Below are positions 45,849 to 56,475 of a DNA stretch of 64,000 nucleotides, in pieces. The position numbers and the translations under genes were made by a program. Source of the DNA: Moniliella sp. 'wahieum' (taxonomy: Eukaryota > Basidiomycota > Moniliellomycetes > Moniliellales > Moniliellaceae); NCBI GenBank assembly GCA_003971905.1, contig RSEE01000023.1:682001-746000 (forward strand), given 5' to 3'. The notes beneath the pieces were generated by a model, which was given only the letters and a program-made list of their open reading frames with translations, did not search any database and was not told where the DNA came from. Every line of letters begins with the position of its first letter. The first letter of the stretch is position 1.

Positions 45849-46175
45849 GGCGGCGGCGATGGGCGAGGGATTGCGGCGCAGCGCGATCGGTTGGGGAGAG
45901 GCGGCTGTCGCGCTCTGTGGCGGGCAGGCAGAGGGGTGGTAGTCGAGAGACGCCGCTGCTCCTTCCATTCGATCCATACCATACCATGCAGACTTGAACT
46001 TTCATTCGCGCCACCACGGCCGGAGCAAACTACCTTAGCCATCAGTCATCAGCTCAGTGAGTAGCAAACAGACCAGCGCAGCCAGTAAAGTAAACGTTCC
46101 GACCGCCGGCTGGGGCGCCTCTCCACCGCCATCCTTCTTCTCGGCCCCCGCCTCTGCGACTCCGGTGGCCCCTCC

Positions 46176-49100
46176 ATGACCATCCTGGTGCGCAGCGCCC
46201 GTCTGGGTGTCTCTCGCGCTGCCGCCACCCGCCTGCGTCTCCCGCCCCGCCCGCGGCGGCCGGGCGTCGGGCACACGCGCTCGCCGTCCGCCCCGCCCGC
46301 CTCCGCCCGTCCCGACGCCGTCGGCTCGGCTGCCCCCCTCATCCGTGCCCGTCGCGTCCGAGGCGATCGACCCGCCCGTGTGCATCCTGTGGGACTTTGA
46401 AAACTGCCGCATCCCTTCGGAATATTCCGCCCCTCACGCCATCGCCGCGCTTCTCACCACCGTCCGCCTGGCCACCTTGCCTCACAATGCCCAGCACGGC
46501 GGCCAGCTGGTCCGTTTCCAGGTGTATGCCGACTGGAGCCTCGTGCCCAGCCACACGACCAGGGAGCTTTCCCGCGCCGCGCCACGCTCGTCCACACGCC
46601 CCATGTGCCCGGCCTGTCCAACACGGCCGATTGGCGCTCATCACCGATGCGCTGGCCCGAGCCAACCTGCTGGGCCGCTCGCAGCCCATGCGCATCTTTT
46701 GTCTCCTCGGCGACCGACTACGGGCCGATGCTGCGCATGCTGCGCAATTGGCACCACGAAGTCGTCCTCGTCAATCCCCATCCCACCATGGGCAAGCTGC
46801 CCCCTCCCTCACCGAGTCTGCCGATGCCATTCTTAGCTGGCGCCACGACGTTCTCGACACCCACGTTAACTACACCCCTGCTTGGCGAGAAGCAGCTACG
46901 CTGCCCCTCTCTTCTCGGCAAAAGGCGTCCGTCGCTCACCTGCGCTCCCCTGCTCGCGCTTTCTCCCCCTTGGTAGACACGCTGCTCTCGTTTCAACTCA
47001 ACGGCGTCGTGGCGCCGACCAAAGCACAGTTCCACAACGAGCTTCTTCGTGTCTTTCCCGACGCGTATTCCCGCGCCGGTGTGCCACTGCCGATGACTAC
47101 GTTGAGCTAGCCGTCGAGGCCCAAGTGCTGTGGCCTCCCAGTGCAGAAATGGACACGGTTCGACTCGATCGGCGCTACTTTGTCCATTTGGTCAAGCTTC
47201 ACCTTGCGGCGTTCCCCTTTCCTGCGCCGCTGCGGCCGATATGGTAGACCCAAGCTTGCGGGGGAAGTATCGACTGAAGGGAACGTTCTTGCCAGGCCGT
47301 CAGTAGGAGGACCTGTGATCCCACTGCGACGGGAACAGCGGTATGCGCTCCGCGCCTGTCTCTTTCTCCCCTCGCCACGTACTTGCCCCTGATTGAAACA
47401 CTGCTCTACTCTCGCCGTCTGTCGGGTCGCGCAAGCGGGGTGAAACGAAGTTGGTGAGCTCCTCACGGCCGAGTTTGGCGTCGATGCGTTTGGCAAGCTC
47501 GGCTTGTCTGATTGGTCCACCTACCTCCAATCTGCCATGGATGCCGGTCTGGTCCGTCTAATCAACCAACGTGGCACGGAGAGCGTCAGCTCACCCTCGA
47601 TTGGTTTTCTACCTTGGTCCACTTAGAGGCAATCACCTTGCCGTCCTCGGACTCCCTCCCTCGCCCTCTGCCGCAACAATCGCAACCCTCACCTCCATCT
47701 TCCTCATCCACTTCCACTCCCACTCCTCTTCCTCTTCGCAGTCAAGCCTTCACGCCTGCCCCGCCGCTCTATCATTTCATCCCCCCAGTCCACACCCGCA
47801 TCCACATCCACATCCTCACAGCAAAGGCGTCGTTGGAGACGCTCTATTCCCTTCCGGTTGCCAGCCTTCCCTCAGACTCCATCCCTCCATTTGCTGAGTT
47901 GGTCGTATTCATGCGAGCGTTGAGTCTTTGGCTCTTCGTCCCGATATGACGTACCTCATCTCGTCTGGTCTCCTGGTCAAGGCCGAAGCGTGGGAGGAAG
48001 GCGCACATTTGATCAAAACCAGATGGCCAAAAGCGCATGGTACGTCCTTCTCTGTTCGACAAAAAACAAGACCCGTACTAACGCAGTTGTGTTGCAGGAA
48101 TTGGGACTGGTAACCATGTCTTCTGACGACCTGACCACTTGACCCCACCCCGAGATTCTACATCTCCTTGTACCGCATCATGGAGCTTCAGTCGCCTTCC
48201 CCCCAAATTACTGCTGATTGGTTGCAGCGCCAGTGGCAGGACAGACGGGCATGGCGACTTGTACAATTGGTTTATGCACAGTCGCAAATTTCTCGGCGAA
48301 TGGTCTCCATTGTACGCGTTTGTTCCCCTGCTCGACACGCTCTTTGGCCATGACGTTCCGGCCAAGGAGAGTTGACATTGGTGGCGCTCAAGCAGGCTGT
48401 CCTCAGTCATGCCCCCGAGATCCTCTCAGATGCCCACATTGAAAGTTGGGACGAGTACATGGCAATCGCCAAATCAGCCGGGATTGTGGATCTAGACTCC
48501 ACTGGCCTGCTGCCCACTGTGTCTTTGACAGCAGGATGGATGGCAGCTCTTTTCCACCTGGAACTGCTCCATCGCCATACCATCTACCGCCTCCCCGCCC
48601 ATCTTGCCCGACCTCCTACCCCTGCCCCTGCCCCTGCCCCGGCCTCCCTTCCCAGCCGGCGCCAGTCCCACAACTACCGCGAAAGGAAAAAGCAAAGCAC
48701 ATGCCCGCCCACCTAGTTATGCTCGACACCACCAGTGCACCCATGGGGGGCGGCAAAGCTACCGCCGCCTCGTCCCAGTCCCGTAGGAAACGATTCTTGC
48801 CTCGGATCACGCCCTCTCAGGAGCAAGCCGCTCATCTGACCCCATCCCCGTCGAAGCGTTTGGTCCGTTGGCCAACATCCTGCTTCAGATGCAATTCCAC
48901 CGCCTGCCTACGCCTTCCACCGCCGAACTGGAAGCAACGGTGCTAGCGACCATGCCGGATACCTTGGATGCTGCGGGGTTGATGGATGGGCCTCCTACCT
49001 ATCGCTTGCCGAAGCAACGGGGATTGTGCAGGTATCGACGTCTCGCGACGGAAGCGAACACGTTGCGCTCGAACCTGACTTTTACGCCCGCCTAGCCGAG

Positions 49101-51232
49101 TTCCAAGCTACCTCCATCTCCAATGATCCGGCGGAACTGGAGGGCCTGCTCGAAGTGCAGGGTCAAGCAATGGGACGATCCTTTGCTCCGGCCCGCCACC
49201 CAGTTGGACGAGGGAGGTAGATGAGGAGGAGTTGGGGGAGCATGCACCTTCGTACGGGGTGACGGATGTGATCTGGGATGACCAGAAGGACGCATTCGCT
49301 CCTGCGGCGCAAGCACGTCATGAACCGAGCTCTCTCCAGTCATGGCACGCCGCCGTGTGGCTGCCAAGGGAATTGGTGCGCCGTTGGAAGCATTTGCGCC
49401 CTTGATCGAGACGTTGCTCAATCAGGGGGTGCCATGTCTTCCAGCACCGAGACGGGCCACTTTTTCGCGTCGCGCTTCCCTGGCGTTTTCAAGTTGGCCG
49501 AGACGTTGAGTTGGAAACTATACTGAAGCGTGCCGTTGAAGTTGGCATCCTGGAGGATGTGCCTGAGAAGGCATTGTGGAGCTTCAGCCCGACTTTTGGG
49601 TTACCATCCTAGACCTTCACTTGTTCAAGCTTGGTAAGTTGCACGCCCGTGCCGCCTCGGGTCTGGAGGGTGAGTTGGACGTGTCTCCGATCCAAGCTCG
49701 TCTACACCAAGTGGTTAACGAGAATGGGTCGGCGCTGGAGGTATTTGGGCCTTTGGTGCAGGCTCTATTACGGTCCCGCGAGGCGGATGGGGTATCGGCC
49801 TCTCGTCTGCATGTGCGCACCCTTCTGTCGATTGAGCTGGAAGGCGGGTATGCCTCGCTGGGTGTGCGGGACTTTGATGAGTACATGGAATTAGCGAGGC
49901 CGCTGGCCTAGCCCTACCGGACTCCATGGCACCGACGGTTCATTCTCGACGCCCGATGGTACGCCCGTCTGCTCCAACTTCAACGGGCCGCTTTTCTTCC
50001 CCACAAGCGGCAATGGAGGGATTGTGCGGGCCCGTTGGCACGCTTGCTCCGACACAGGGCTCTTTCCTCTCGCCGCTGCTCCAGCGTGATGCCGACTTTT
50101 CTCTCACCATGGCCACCATGCCCTTTGCTGAGCGAGATCAGCACGAACCCTCTGCATACGTTCATGCCGTTGCTTGATATGATGCTCGCCCACGCCAGCG
50201 CAAGGAGCGCTCTGCCCATCATTCCCAAGCCATGGATTCGTAGCGCGCTGGAAGCCAACTTTGACTCACTCTACTCGCGTGTGGGCGTGCGCGGGTTCGA
50301 CGAGTACATTCAACTAGCCAAGGTTCGTATCGTTTCATTGCTCACCCCCGTTATTAACCCTCGCTGGATGTGCTTGCAGGATGCTCGTCTGTTGGGACCG
50401 TCTCCCGATACGAGACGGTGATCCCTTCTCCTTTCTGGCTTCGCACCCTTTCTTTCCTCCATCTTTCATACATCAAATCTCCAAACACTTCTAGTCCAGA
50501 AGAGCATGGCCTGGTCCAAGGCGAAGCTACTGACATCCCCATGACGATCCTCTGCAAGCGCTGTCCTCAGCTGAACGCGCTCTCCTTCGGTATATCGTTA
50601 AGGAAAAGGGCACCGTCGCTAGGGCATTTGCTACGTCCATGGACGAATACCTCAAACTGGGTGACCATGTGCCCAATCAGCCACTGAATGAAGTTGCTGA
50701 GGTGAGTGGATTCTCCTCCCCGTCGTGAACTACGTTTGGGTGTCATGATGCTGACCCTGCTCTGTTCGGCAACACGTAGAAGCTCGGTCTGTTCCAGGAG
50801 AACCCAGAAGCACCTTGGAGCTGGCTTTCCCAGCTCGCGGACCTCCACTTGGCCCTCTATCCCCACATCCCTCTTGAGGCTGAGCTAGAGATGGCCCGCA
50901 AGCTACCCCTCGAGCCCGACGACGTGATGGATCGGCTTTTGACCTGTCGCCAGGCCAGTGTGTTGGACGACCTGGCCACCATTGACCTTGCTGGCCTAAC
51001 GGCCGCGTTTGACCTTGGGCCTAGTGAGATGTCCGTGATTGGCCAACTTCAACTTGCTGGTCTCGTTACCGCCGTCCTTCAACACCCACCTGCCCACTTC
51101 TTGTCTCGTGTTCTGGCGTTGGATTCCCAGACCCCAGTGTATGGCAACATCCGCCTGGCTCCCGACTGGTGGCAGCAGTTTGTTCGTTTACACGCCGCCA
51201 CCCTTCGCATACAGGATCAGGCACATGGGTAA
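46176..51232 (+). CDS. NYN-domain ribonuclease with a long LOTUS/OST-HTH-like repeat array, copy 2
   Basis: Same architecture as the gene upstream but about twice as long. The first ATG is at 46176, one frame off; the domain frame opens just before 46,210. The NYN domain is clearer here: PPVCILWDFENCRIPSEYSA, FQVYADWSLVPSH, LITDALARANLLGRSQPM-like text across frames, GDRDYGPMLRML and WHHEVVLVNPHP. The W-D-x-E-N-C-x-x-P start and late G-D-R-D-Y motif are diagnostic for MARF1-type NYN domains. About eight to ten repeats follow between 46,960 and 51,230: FSPLVDTLL, YLPLIETLL, FVPLLDTLFG, FGPLANILL, FAPLIETLLN, FGPLVQALL, FMPLLDMML and others, each with a later F-D-E-Y-x-x-L-A element (VRGFDEYIQLAK, VRDFDEYMELA). 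Pro/Ser linkers separate some. Introns near 50,325-50,380 and 50,701-50,779. The stop is at 51232. Confidence 0.78.
46960..51230 (+). repeat. Array of ~90-residue LOTUS-like coding repeats
   Basis: Protein-level repeat, strongly diverged in DNA. Unit: F-x-P-L-hydrophobic-x-x-L-L at its start; a Leu-rich helix; F-P/M-P; G-V-x-x-F-D-E-Y-hydrophobic-x-L-A; A-G-L/I-V; then W/F-x-x-L-x-x-L-H-L at its end. Unit starts are near 46,962, 47,380, 47,780, 48,315, 48,858, 49,388, 49,735, 50,160, 50,545 and possibly 50,880. The pattern fits the OST-HTH/LOTUS winged-helix fold plus an extra C-terminal helix. Confidence 0.6.
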
Positions 51233-51522
51233 TCATACACGCCATGTATCGGCCCAGAGAGACCACCTACACACACGTTGCCGGCCATGGCGTTGGCCAC
51301 AGTGTTAGCGTACACTACCTACAGGATCTATAGACGAAACACAGACATAGAGCTGTGCAAAGAGTTGCACATTTTGGGGGGGTGGTACAAGGCGATGGAC
51401 ACTTTGGGTCGTCATGTGTGGCCAGAACCAAGGGCAGGCAGCAGGGTGCCTGAGGCTCTGAGGGCATGCACCACAAAATAGGCCAAGGCCAAGGCAGGCA
51501 TGGGAAGAGCAAAACAAGGAGT
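51233..51522. other. 3' region between convergent NYN copy 2 and RPL24
   Basis: Short tail-to-tail spacer. No gene and no clear terminator signal is seen. Confidence 0.4.
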
Positions 51523-52147
51523 TTACACGCTCTTGAAGTTCTTGCCCACACCGCCGGCAGCCCTTCATCTGCTGCTTGGAGAGCTTGGGAGCCGCGGCGG
51601 AACCGGCCTTCTTGGCCTCCTTGCGAGCCTCGGCACGCGCCTTCTTCTCCTCCTTGGACTTGGACTTGGCCGCGTCGCGGGCCGCCGAGCGCACTTCGGG
51701 CTTCTGGTTGCGCTTGGCCTGGATGTTAGCCAGCGAGAGACCGACCACACCACGCTGGTGCTTGACCGTCTTGCGCGAGCGCTTCTTGGCCACCTCCTCC
51801 GAGATGCCCTTCTTGTGCATGCGGCGGAAGTACACCGTCCAGGCAATCTTACGCGGGTTCTTGCGCTGCAGGAACAGCTGCTCGGTCTTGTGCGAGTTGA
51901 AGCGGTAGACCTTGCCGTCACCAGAGCGCACAAACAGGCGGCCCCGGCTGGGGTACCTTGCGCAGCGAGAAAGAGTCCGTCTCCACCTGTCCCACCGCAG
52001 AGGCTGGTCAGTTTCCATCCTGCCGCCACCGCCTTGTGGCATCCGAAGAGCACCCAAGGCAGAAAAGGGGACACGGAACGTCCGCCCCACGGTGCCCAGG
52101 CGTGCGGACGACACGAGGAGGCCATCCCCGAGTACACGTACCTTCAT
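51523..52147 (-). CDS. RPL24: 60S ribosomal protein eL24
   Basis: Cytosolic large-subunit protein. ATG 52147 gives Met-Lys, then a 155-nt intron (51987-52141), the usual position right after the start in ribosomal protein genes, and VETDSFS. After two lost bases the text resumes [40 protein letters not shown] and [20 protein letters not shown], all standard eL24. The C-terminal half is a basic alanine-rich helix ([20 protein letters not shown]) and the end reads [10 protein letters not shown] with a stop at 51523 after one more lost or gained base. Length of about 155 residues matches the family. Codon use is strongly C/G-ending, as expected for a highly expressed gene. Confidence 0.95.
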
Positions 52148-52962
52148 CTTGACTTGAGCGAGTTGGGTAGCGTCGAGAGGACAGGACCGTCAGCTGGCGT
52201 GTGGCCGTCTGAAGCCCGCAACGCTGCTGGACCATTACGTCAGGGAGGAGCATTTGATTGCGCCGATGCGGATGTATTGGGCGGCAACGTATCAGTATGA
52301 ATGCATAACCCTAATTAACCCATTTTGCCTTCAATCGCGCTGCAACCCTATTGTCCTGTCGCGTCGGGGCCCCAACTCAACCGCAGAGATTTCAAGCCGG
52401 TCATTTAACTGGGTGGGTGCTGGCATGCTGCTGTTACGCTGTTCTGTAGTTGATGGGCGATTCAACGCACTTGGACATGGGAATCTCCACCTTTTCCCTC
52501 ATTTCCTCTTCTCTCCGCCTGCAAAGGGATGGCGCATGTGGGCTTGTAGAAGCCCGGTACGATGTGTTCTTTGGGATAGCTAATCCATGGAACTCCTCAC
52601 TTGGAAACCAACGAACTGGCAGCCAGTTCCTTCCGTTTGAGCAAAATACGCCTGTGGTTGCTTTGAATCTTTCGCGTTTCGTATAGCCGCCTGTCAGGGC
52701 CAGTGGCATGCTTGCTATGCCGAAGCGGCGACGCTGCCATGCCGCTAACCATCATTCCTGATCTGTGGGGGATGGACAGCCCAATATTGCGGCCAGATAC
52801 TTTGCTGGAGGACGACTACAGTTGCTTCATGGCATCCACACAGATTGCAGCATCGCGTAACATCAAGCGGAGAGAACAGCGGTATTATCGGCCGTTAGGG
52901 GCCGGAGGACAAGAGGATCAGACGCTACCATCGATCCCGGAGAGACCAACCAGGGGACAATT
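52148..52962. other. RPL24 promoter and 3' flank of the Sec14-like gene
   Basis: About 0.8 kb with no supported gene. An ATGAATGCATAACCCTAATT stretch near 52,297-52,316 is AT-richer than its surroundings, as often seen upstream of ribosomal protein genes. AACCCTAA is also telomere- and Rap1/Tbf1-site-like, about 160 bp upstream of the RPL24 start. Confidence 0.4.
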
Positions 52963-55072
52963 CTAAATGTCATCGTGGGCAATCCCCAAGACTCTGCCAT
53001 TTGCCATCATGGCTTTGGGGCGAGCCGGAGCAGCTGGGGAGCGGTTCTGAGGGCGGACAAGGTGGGGGAAGAGCAACCGGATAGGGAAGCACATGGTACG
53101 CAAGGCGAGGAGGAGCACGCGTAGGACGAGGTGGGCCAGGGTGCGCATGACCCGCTTAAACAAGCTGGACGGATGGGACGCTGGGAAACGACTGTCATGC
53201 GTGCCAGCTGCGGTCCAGCGGACTGCCTCGGTATCCCGTCCTCCCAACGCAACGGCCATCAGACGAGGCAGTTGCGCAAGCACCGCTGTCCACATATGGC
53301 TGGGGAAGGAGACGATTCGCAGGACAAGCAGATAGGCCAACGTCCGTGCCAGGTTCCGTTTTCGCCGACTCACCACCGCAACCGTTTGGTTGGCATGGCC
53401 AGCCGGCACACCATTCGCCCCCCGCGGTCCTCCTTCTTCCACCATCACAACAGGGTAGCCAAAGTAAGGGTTGGCCGAATCGTACCGAGAGAGGGTGCGG
53501 GGCGGGCGAGAAGAATGAGAGTGTGGTCCGGACAAGGATGCGGATGGAGATCCTTGAGGTGGTACAACTTGTGTGCTGCCTGGGTGACTGTCTCTTCCGT
53601 CGGTAGGCTTCCCACCGGCGAGCTGGGACGACTAGGCAAGGGAGTAGCAAACCTCGATCCAGCAGGCGAAACGACCCGGCTTGAGACGGGCGTGACAAAG
53701 CGGGATGTAGGAGTCTGGCAGAAACGAAGCACTGGGTCAGAACGCCAAACCAAATGCGAGAGGGAGAAGTGACGTACTGTTCCCATGCCGGAGCCGGCCA
53801 CCGACTTGAAGTCATCATAGACGTCGCCGGTTGGTTCGGATGTGCGTAGCTGCTGCGCTCCCATTGCTCTCCAGGAACCCAGCACGACCATTTTTGCAAA
53901 CCCGTGTTGGTAGATGCATGAACGGCAGGACGATAGAGGTCATGTTGAGGTGGGGGGGTCTTGGCATCATCCGCACCTACATTAAGGGGATACCCGGCGG
54001 TGGACAAACCAGGCTCGTACCAGATCTTGCGCACGTCGGCGGCGCCGGCAGGAAAACGGACGCGTTCAGCTGCGGAAGGAGGTAAGATCTTTTTGGCAAA
54101 CGCCCACAAGCCTGCGTGGATCCAACCAAAGCCAACCACATGCACCCGACCAGAGCGAAACAAAGTGGCGTTTCGACAGACGCTCCAATTCCGGCAGCAG
54201 CTCCATCCCGGCCTTGGCAATCGAAAGCGAGTTCATCCCCTGGCTGGGACGCAGGTCAATGACAAGCGTACCTTGTACCACTGGTGTCGTCAGCCTTTCC
54301 TTTACGGACGCTTGGTACGCATTGTCGATGGCCAGCCGCGCCATTTCCAGCCCCGCAAGCAAATATGCATCCACACCACTGATTTCGTCCCCTTCCTTGT
54401 GCAGGAAAGCCTCCACCTCGTCGATCACCTCGGTATCTGACACCGCCTCCTTCGCCACCTCCCCCGGCTCGTCGAGCAAAGTCAAACGTCCATCCATCTC
54501 TACCGCCTGGTGCCCAGGAAAGGTGGACGACGACGGAACAGGGGCCGAGTGGAAAGAGAAGAAGCTGTCAGGGTTCGAATGGAGGCAACCACAAGAGGAC
54601 GTCGGTGGGCATCGGCCAACTCGTCGTTCATCCAAAACAATGGCGAGCAGTGTCGGAAGCCGAGCCATAGTCGCTGCTGGACAGGTGGGGATCGCCAGAA
54701 ACAAGACTAGGAGGTGGTGCGGCGAGCGGGAGGATGGTCCAAATGCCGCGCTCTTGTTGGCCAGGCATGCGGACCAGTAGCTTCCAAGCCAGCGATTGGG
54801 CCATGGCCAGGGCGGCCAAGCGTACGTCTCCTTCGACCTTACGGATAATTCGGAACAGATGTGCATCGTCCCGCACCATCGACAGAGCATACAGTCTCCT
54901 GCGCTCGGCGCCCACGGGGCCCAAGTAGCCGGCCACGTGCGTGAGGACAAGGGGGAACACGTGGCGGGCCAGCTCGGCCCGCAGCTGCTCCAGCAGCGAT
55001 TGCGTCGGGGGGCTGGGCAATCGCAATGCTGCGCCACGCGTCGGGAGTGGAGGGGGCCTTGGAGTAGGACAT
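52963..55072 (-). CDS. Sec14-like CRAL-TRIO protein with C-terminal hydrophobic segments
   Basis: Likely phospholipid-transfer or lipid-sensing protein. ATG 55072 begins MSYSKAPSTPDAWRSIAIAQ. The N-terminal helical region includes LFRIIRKVEGDVRLAALAMA followed by QSLAWK, which fits the CRAL-TRIO N-terminal pattern (L-x-R-x-x-R-K...A-x-x-x-L-x-W-R). The CRAL-TRIO core shows GTLVIDLRPSQGMNSLSIAK, then GFGWIHAGLWAFAKKILPPS and AERVRF, matching the strand-Asp-Leu, N-x-x-W-I-x-x-x-W and K-I-x-F landmarks. A Ser/Pro-rich stretch (SSRVVSPAGSRFATPLPSRP) follows. The last 150 residues contain two hydrophobic segments (LARTLAYLLVLRIVSF; LAHLVLRVLLLALRTMCFPI), unusual for soluble Sec14. The stop is at 52963. 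Several indels; exact subfamily uncertain. Confidence 0.65.
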
Positions 55073-56475
55073 GGTGGGGGGGGGGGAGGCACGAGGAAGG
55101 TGAGTGGTTCGTTCCTACCACCAAACGGACGGAATGCCCACAGCGCGCAATGGGCAGGACGGAGGCAGGCAGGTAGGTGGAAGCAGCGTTGCTTGGCGCG
55201 CTCGGCCGTGTTGGTATCGACGAGGATGATGGGTGATCTCCCCACTCTGCCCTTCCACCGCGGCACTGTAGCGCAGCAGAAAATCACGCCGCGCTTTTTG
55301 CTTTCACGCGACGCTGCGCCTGATTAGGCGATTTGGGCGCCGGACGTCCTGGGCGCCACCTGCCATGGGCGCCATTTTGAGGCTGGTGGGTTTCTGCCAC
55401 GTTCAGCCTGGGCAGAGGCTCTAGCACGCCCGAGTCCACCATCCTCCACCACCACTGCGTACCATACTCAGTACACTGTTCGGCACCATCCAACGTATAG
55501 TCAGCTGGCATCCGCGCTTCCACACCTCCCCTCTGACACCTGTTCGCACACTCTTTGCGATACAGTTCAGACGGATACAACATCGCCCCCGTTCGTCCCC
55601 TCCCACAGGTAAACGACAGAGAGAGGACAAAGACAGGCCAATGCGAGAGGGCCCAACGTTATATCACAGTCTCTGAAACGAAAGCGGTAGGTCTGATGGA
55701 TCTTACGGGGGGGGCACAGCTTCAGCTTGCGAATGGCTGCTCCTATAATGTGGGCGACGACAGCGAGAAAAGGAGAGTTGACCATGGCTGATTCTACTCT
55801 CCACGGCGGCGCGAACCGAAAACCGTACGCTTCTCGTACGTTGTGAGTGGGGAGGCGGATAGGGGAGGGAAGAGGACTACGGTTCCCAAACGAAAGTGTT
55901 GATCCTACCCCAGAAGGTACATGCCACTTGGCATTGACCGGGGCTGATTTATGTGGAGGTCATGACGGCGGCCAGATTGCGGAAAACAATTGAAGGTCAC
56001 GACCGACGGGTGCAAACCTGGCACCCCCCAGGTCTCGCATGAAAACGCGTCATTCACGACGCCGAAATGCCGCACCCTGTTGGATCCTCTTCGCCATCCG
56101 ACTCTGTCTGGGTTCGGTGCTCCATTCAATATTCGAGGCAGCACAGCTCTTACATTGCTGAGCACAGGGCAATAGATATATTAGTTTGGGCAGGGCAGCA
56201 AGGCGCACCAGCGCCACCGCAGGAGACTACCGGGTGTATACAGTAGAGCATGTTGGCGCGTAGGGGATGTAGACTCCGATAGAATGGTACAATCGTCGTC
56301 CTGCCTGCAGGGGTCCACACCACTTTATGACAAACAAGAGAATCATCAGGGACAAACTCACCTTGGTGCTGGTCGCATCGCACTAGCGCCCCCATGGACT
56401 GAAGCGGCAAAAGCAAAAGCAAGTGCAACGCAACCAACCCATCCTCCATCCAACTTGTGGAGAGTTGGATTCCGC
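55073..56475. other. Intergenic region, Sec14-like gene promoter
   Basis: A G run at about 55,075-55,086 lies right upstream of the Sec14-like start. No frame in the rest has recognisable content. Confidence 0.45.

Noticed and set aside
46035-46412. Minus-strand frame ending in a hydrophobic TFTLLAALVCLLLTEL tail, like a small tail-anchored protein
   Set aside because: It overlaps the NYN domain start of the plus-strand gene, its first two thirds are Gly/Arg-rich reverse-strand shadow, and it has no recognisable homology. The hydrophobic end alone is not enough.
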